Below the pieces are notes generated by a model. The model did no database searches, was not told where the DNA came from, and worked only from the letters and a program-made list of their open reading frames with translations. Shown here in pieces: positions 5,859 through 6,232 of a stretch of 6,232 nucleotides of DNA. The position numbers and the translations under genes are program-made. Source of the stretch: Gemmatimonadota bacterium (lineage in GTDB: Bacteria; Gemmatimonadota; Gemmatimonadetes; Gemmatimonadales; GWC2-71-9); the NCBI GenBank assembly GCA_003220855.1, contig QHTP01000051.1, positions 1 through 6,232 on the forward strand, in the 5' to 3' direction. Each line of letters opens with the position of its first letter. Positions within the stretch are counted from its first letter, which is position 1.

Positions 5859-6232
5859 TCGGGTTCGGCGGGTGCGGGCGGCCGGAGCGCTACCGACAGC
5901 TCTTCCAGCCGCGGCAGCTCGTCCAGGTCTTTGAGCCCCAGGATCTCCAGAAACTGCGGTGTGGTCCCGTAGAGCAGCGGCCGCCCGAGCCCCTCGCCCC
6001 GGGTCACCACCTCTACCAGCCCCCGCTCCGCCAGTTTGTCGATCACGGCGCCGGAATCGACGCCACGGATCTCGTCCACCTCCGACCGCCCCACCGGCTG
6101 CCGGTATGCGATGATGGCCAGCGTCTCGAGCGCCGCGGGCGACAGGCGTCGCGGGCGCAGCGCGAACTGGGCGCGCTCAATCGCCTCGGCGTATTCGCGC
6201 CGCGTGAGGAATTGCCATCCCTGCGCGATCTC
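5855..6232 (-). CDS. scpB: ScpB, segregation and condensation protein B, N-terminus cut by window edge
   Basis: Subunit of the SMC-ScpA-ScpB condensin that compacts and segregates the chromosome; ScpB dimers bind ScpA through winged-helix domains. The visible 125 residues start at the window edge and read through the diagnostic ScpB sequence: GWQFLTRREYAEAI (5-18), LSPAALETLAIIAYRQPVGRS (30-50), EVDEIRGVDS (51-60), LAERGLVEV (about 66-74), then GRPLLYGTTPQFLEILGLKDL. A short acidic and Pro-rich tail follows (RPPAPAEPE). By comparison with the usual family length of about 180-200 residues, roughly 60 N-terminal residues, covering most of the first winged helix, lie outside. The frame reaches the edge without a stop; the internal GTG at 6092-6094 is not the start, because conserved sequence precedes it. 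Its stop overlaps rluB as ATGA. ScpA is the expected upstream gene. Confidence 0.97.
   Translation of the reverse strand, partial: EIAQGWQFLTRREYAEAIERAQFALRPRRLSPAALETLAIIAYRQPVGRSEVDEIRGVDSGAVIDKLAERGLVEVVTRGEGLGRPLLYGTTPQFLEILGLKDLDELPRLEELSVALRPPAPAEPE

Noticed and set aside
3615..5972. Very long plus-strand open frame (785 codons) antisense to the HEAT, rluB and scpB genes
   Set aside because: Its translation is low-complexity Ala/Arg/Ser with no recognisable domain, and it opposes three genes with clear families. Long antisense frames are expected when third codon positions are strongly GC-biased.
1..6232. Mobile elements, CRISPR arrays, tRNA or rRNA genes, phage or defence genes
   Set aside because: No transposase-like sequence, regularly spaced repeats, cloverleaf or rRNA signature was seen. 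Every stretch above 50 bp is explained by a recognised gene.

Overview
The window is GC-rich and almost entirely coding. All seven genes lie on the minus strand, so transcription runs from high to low coordinates. High GC, the neighbour set and the style of the HEAT-repeat protein suggest a high-GC bacterium; Gemmatimonadota is my best guess. This is an inference from recognition, without any search, and Myxococcota, Acidobacteriota or another high-GC phylum remains possible.

Region A (5142-6232) is a housekeeping pair. It holds the C-terminal part of ScpB (the SMC-ScpAB condensin subunit), cut by the window edge, followed by an RluB/RsuA-type 16S/23S rRNA pseudouridine synthase. The two are joined by an ATGA overlap. 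A 49-bp gap (5093-5141) follows, the only intergenic space in the window.

Region B (1-5092) is a tightly packed MoxR/von Willebrand A operon. In transcription order it holds a HEAT-repeat protein with a separate N-terminal module, a MoxR AAA+ ATPase, a DUF58 protein with a VWA-like MIDAS, a small secreted or membrane-anchored BatD/DUF4381-like protein, and a BatA-type membrane VWA protein that runs off the left edge. Every junction in region B is a 4-nt overlap of the NTGA type (ATGA, GTGA, ATGA and apparently CTGA), which points to translational coupling and fixed stoichiometry. MoxR ATPases are known partners of VWA/MIDAS proteins. The likely picture is a cytosolic MoxR-DUF58 module working with the membrane BatA/BatD-like proteins in envelope maturation or stress tolerance, with the HEAT protein as an extra scaffold. 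BatB and further Bat genes are expected beyond the left edge.

The less ordinary signals are a HEAT-repeat gene coupled to moxR, an apparent CTG start for batA supported by a Shine-Dalgarno sequence and family N-terminus, and strong palindromes inside coding sequence: a 37-bp hairpin and a 16-bp palindrome in the BatD-like gene, and a perfect 20-bp palindrome in the DUF58 gene. I see no mobile element, CRISPR array, tRNA, rRNA or convincing terminator. The bulk of the window is a recognisable, conserved type of locus rather than a wholly new system.
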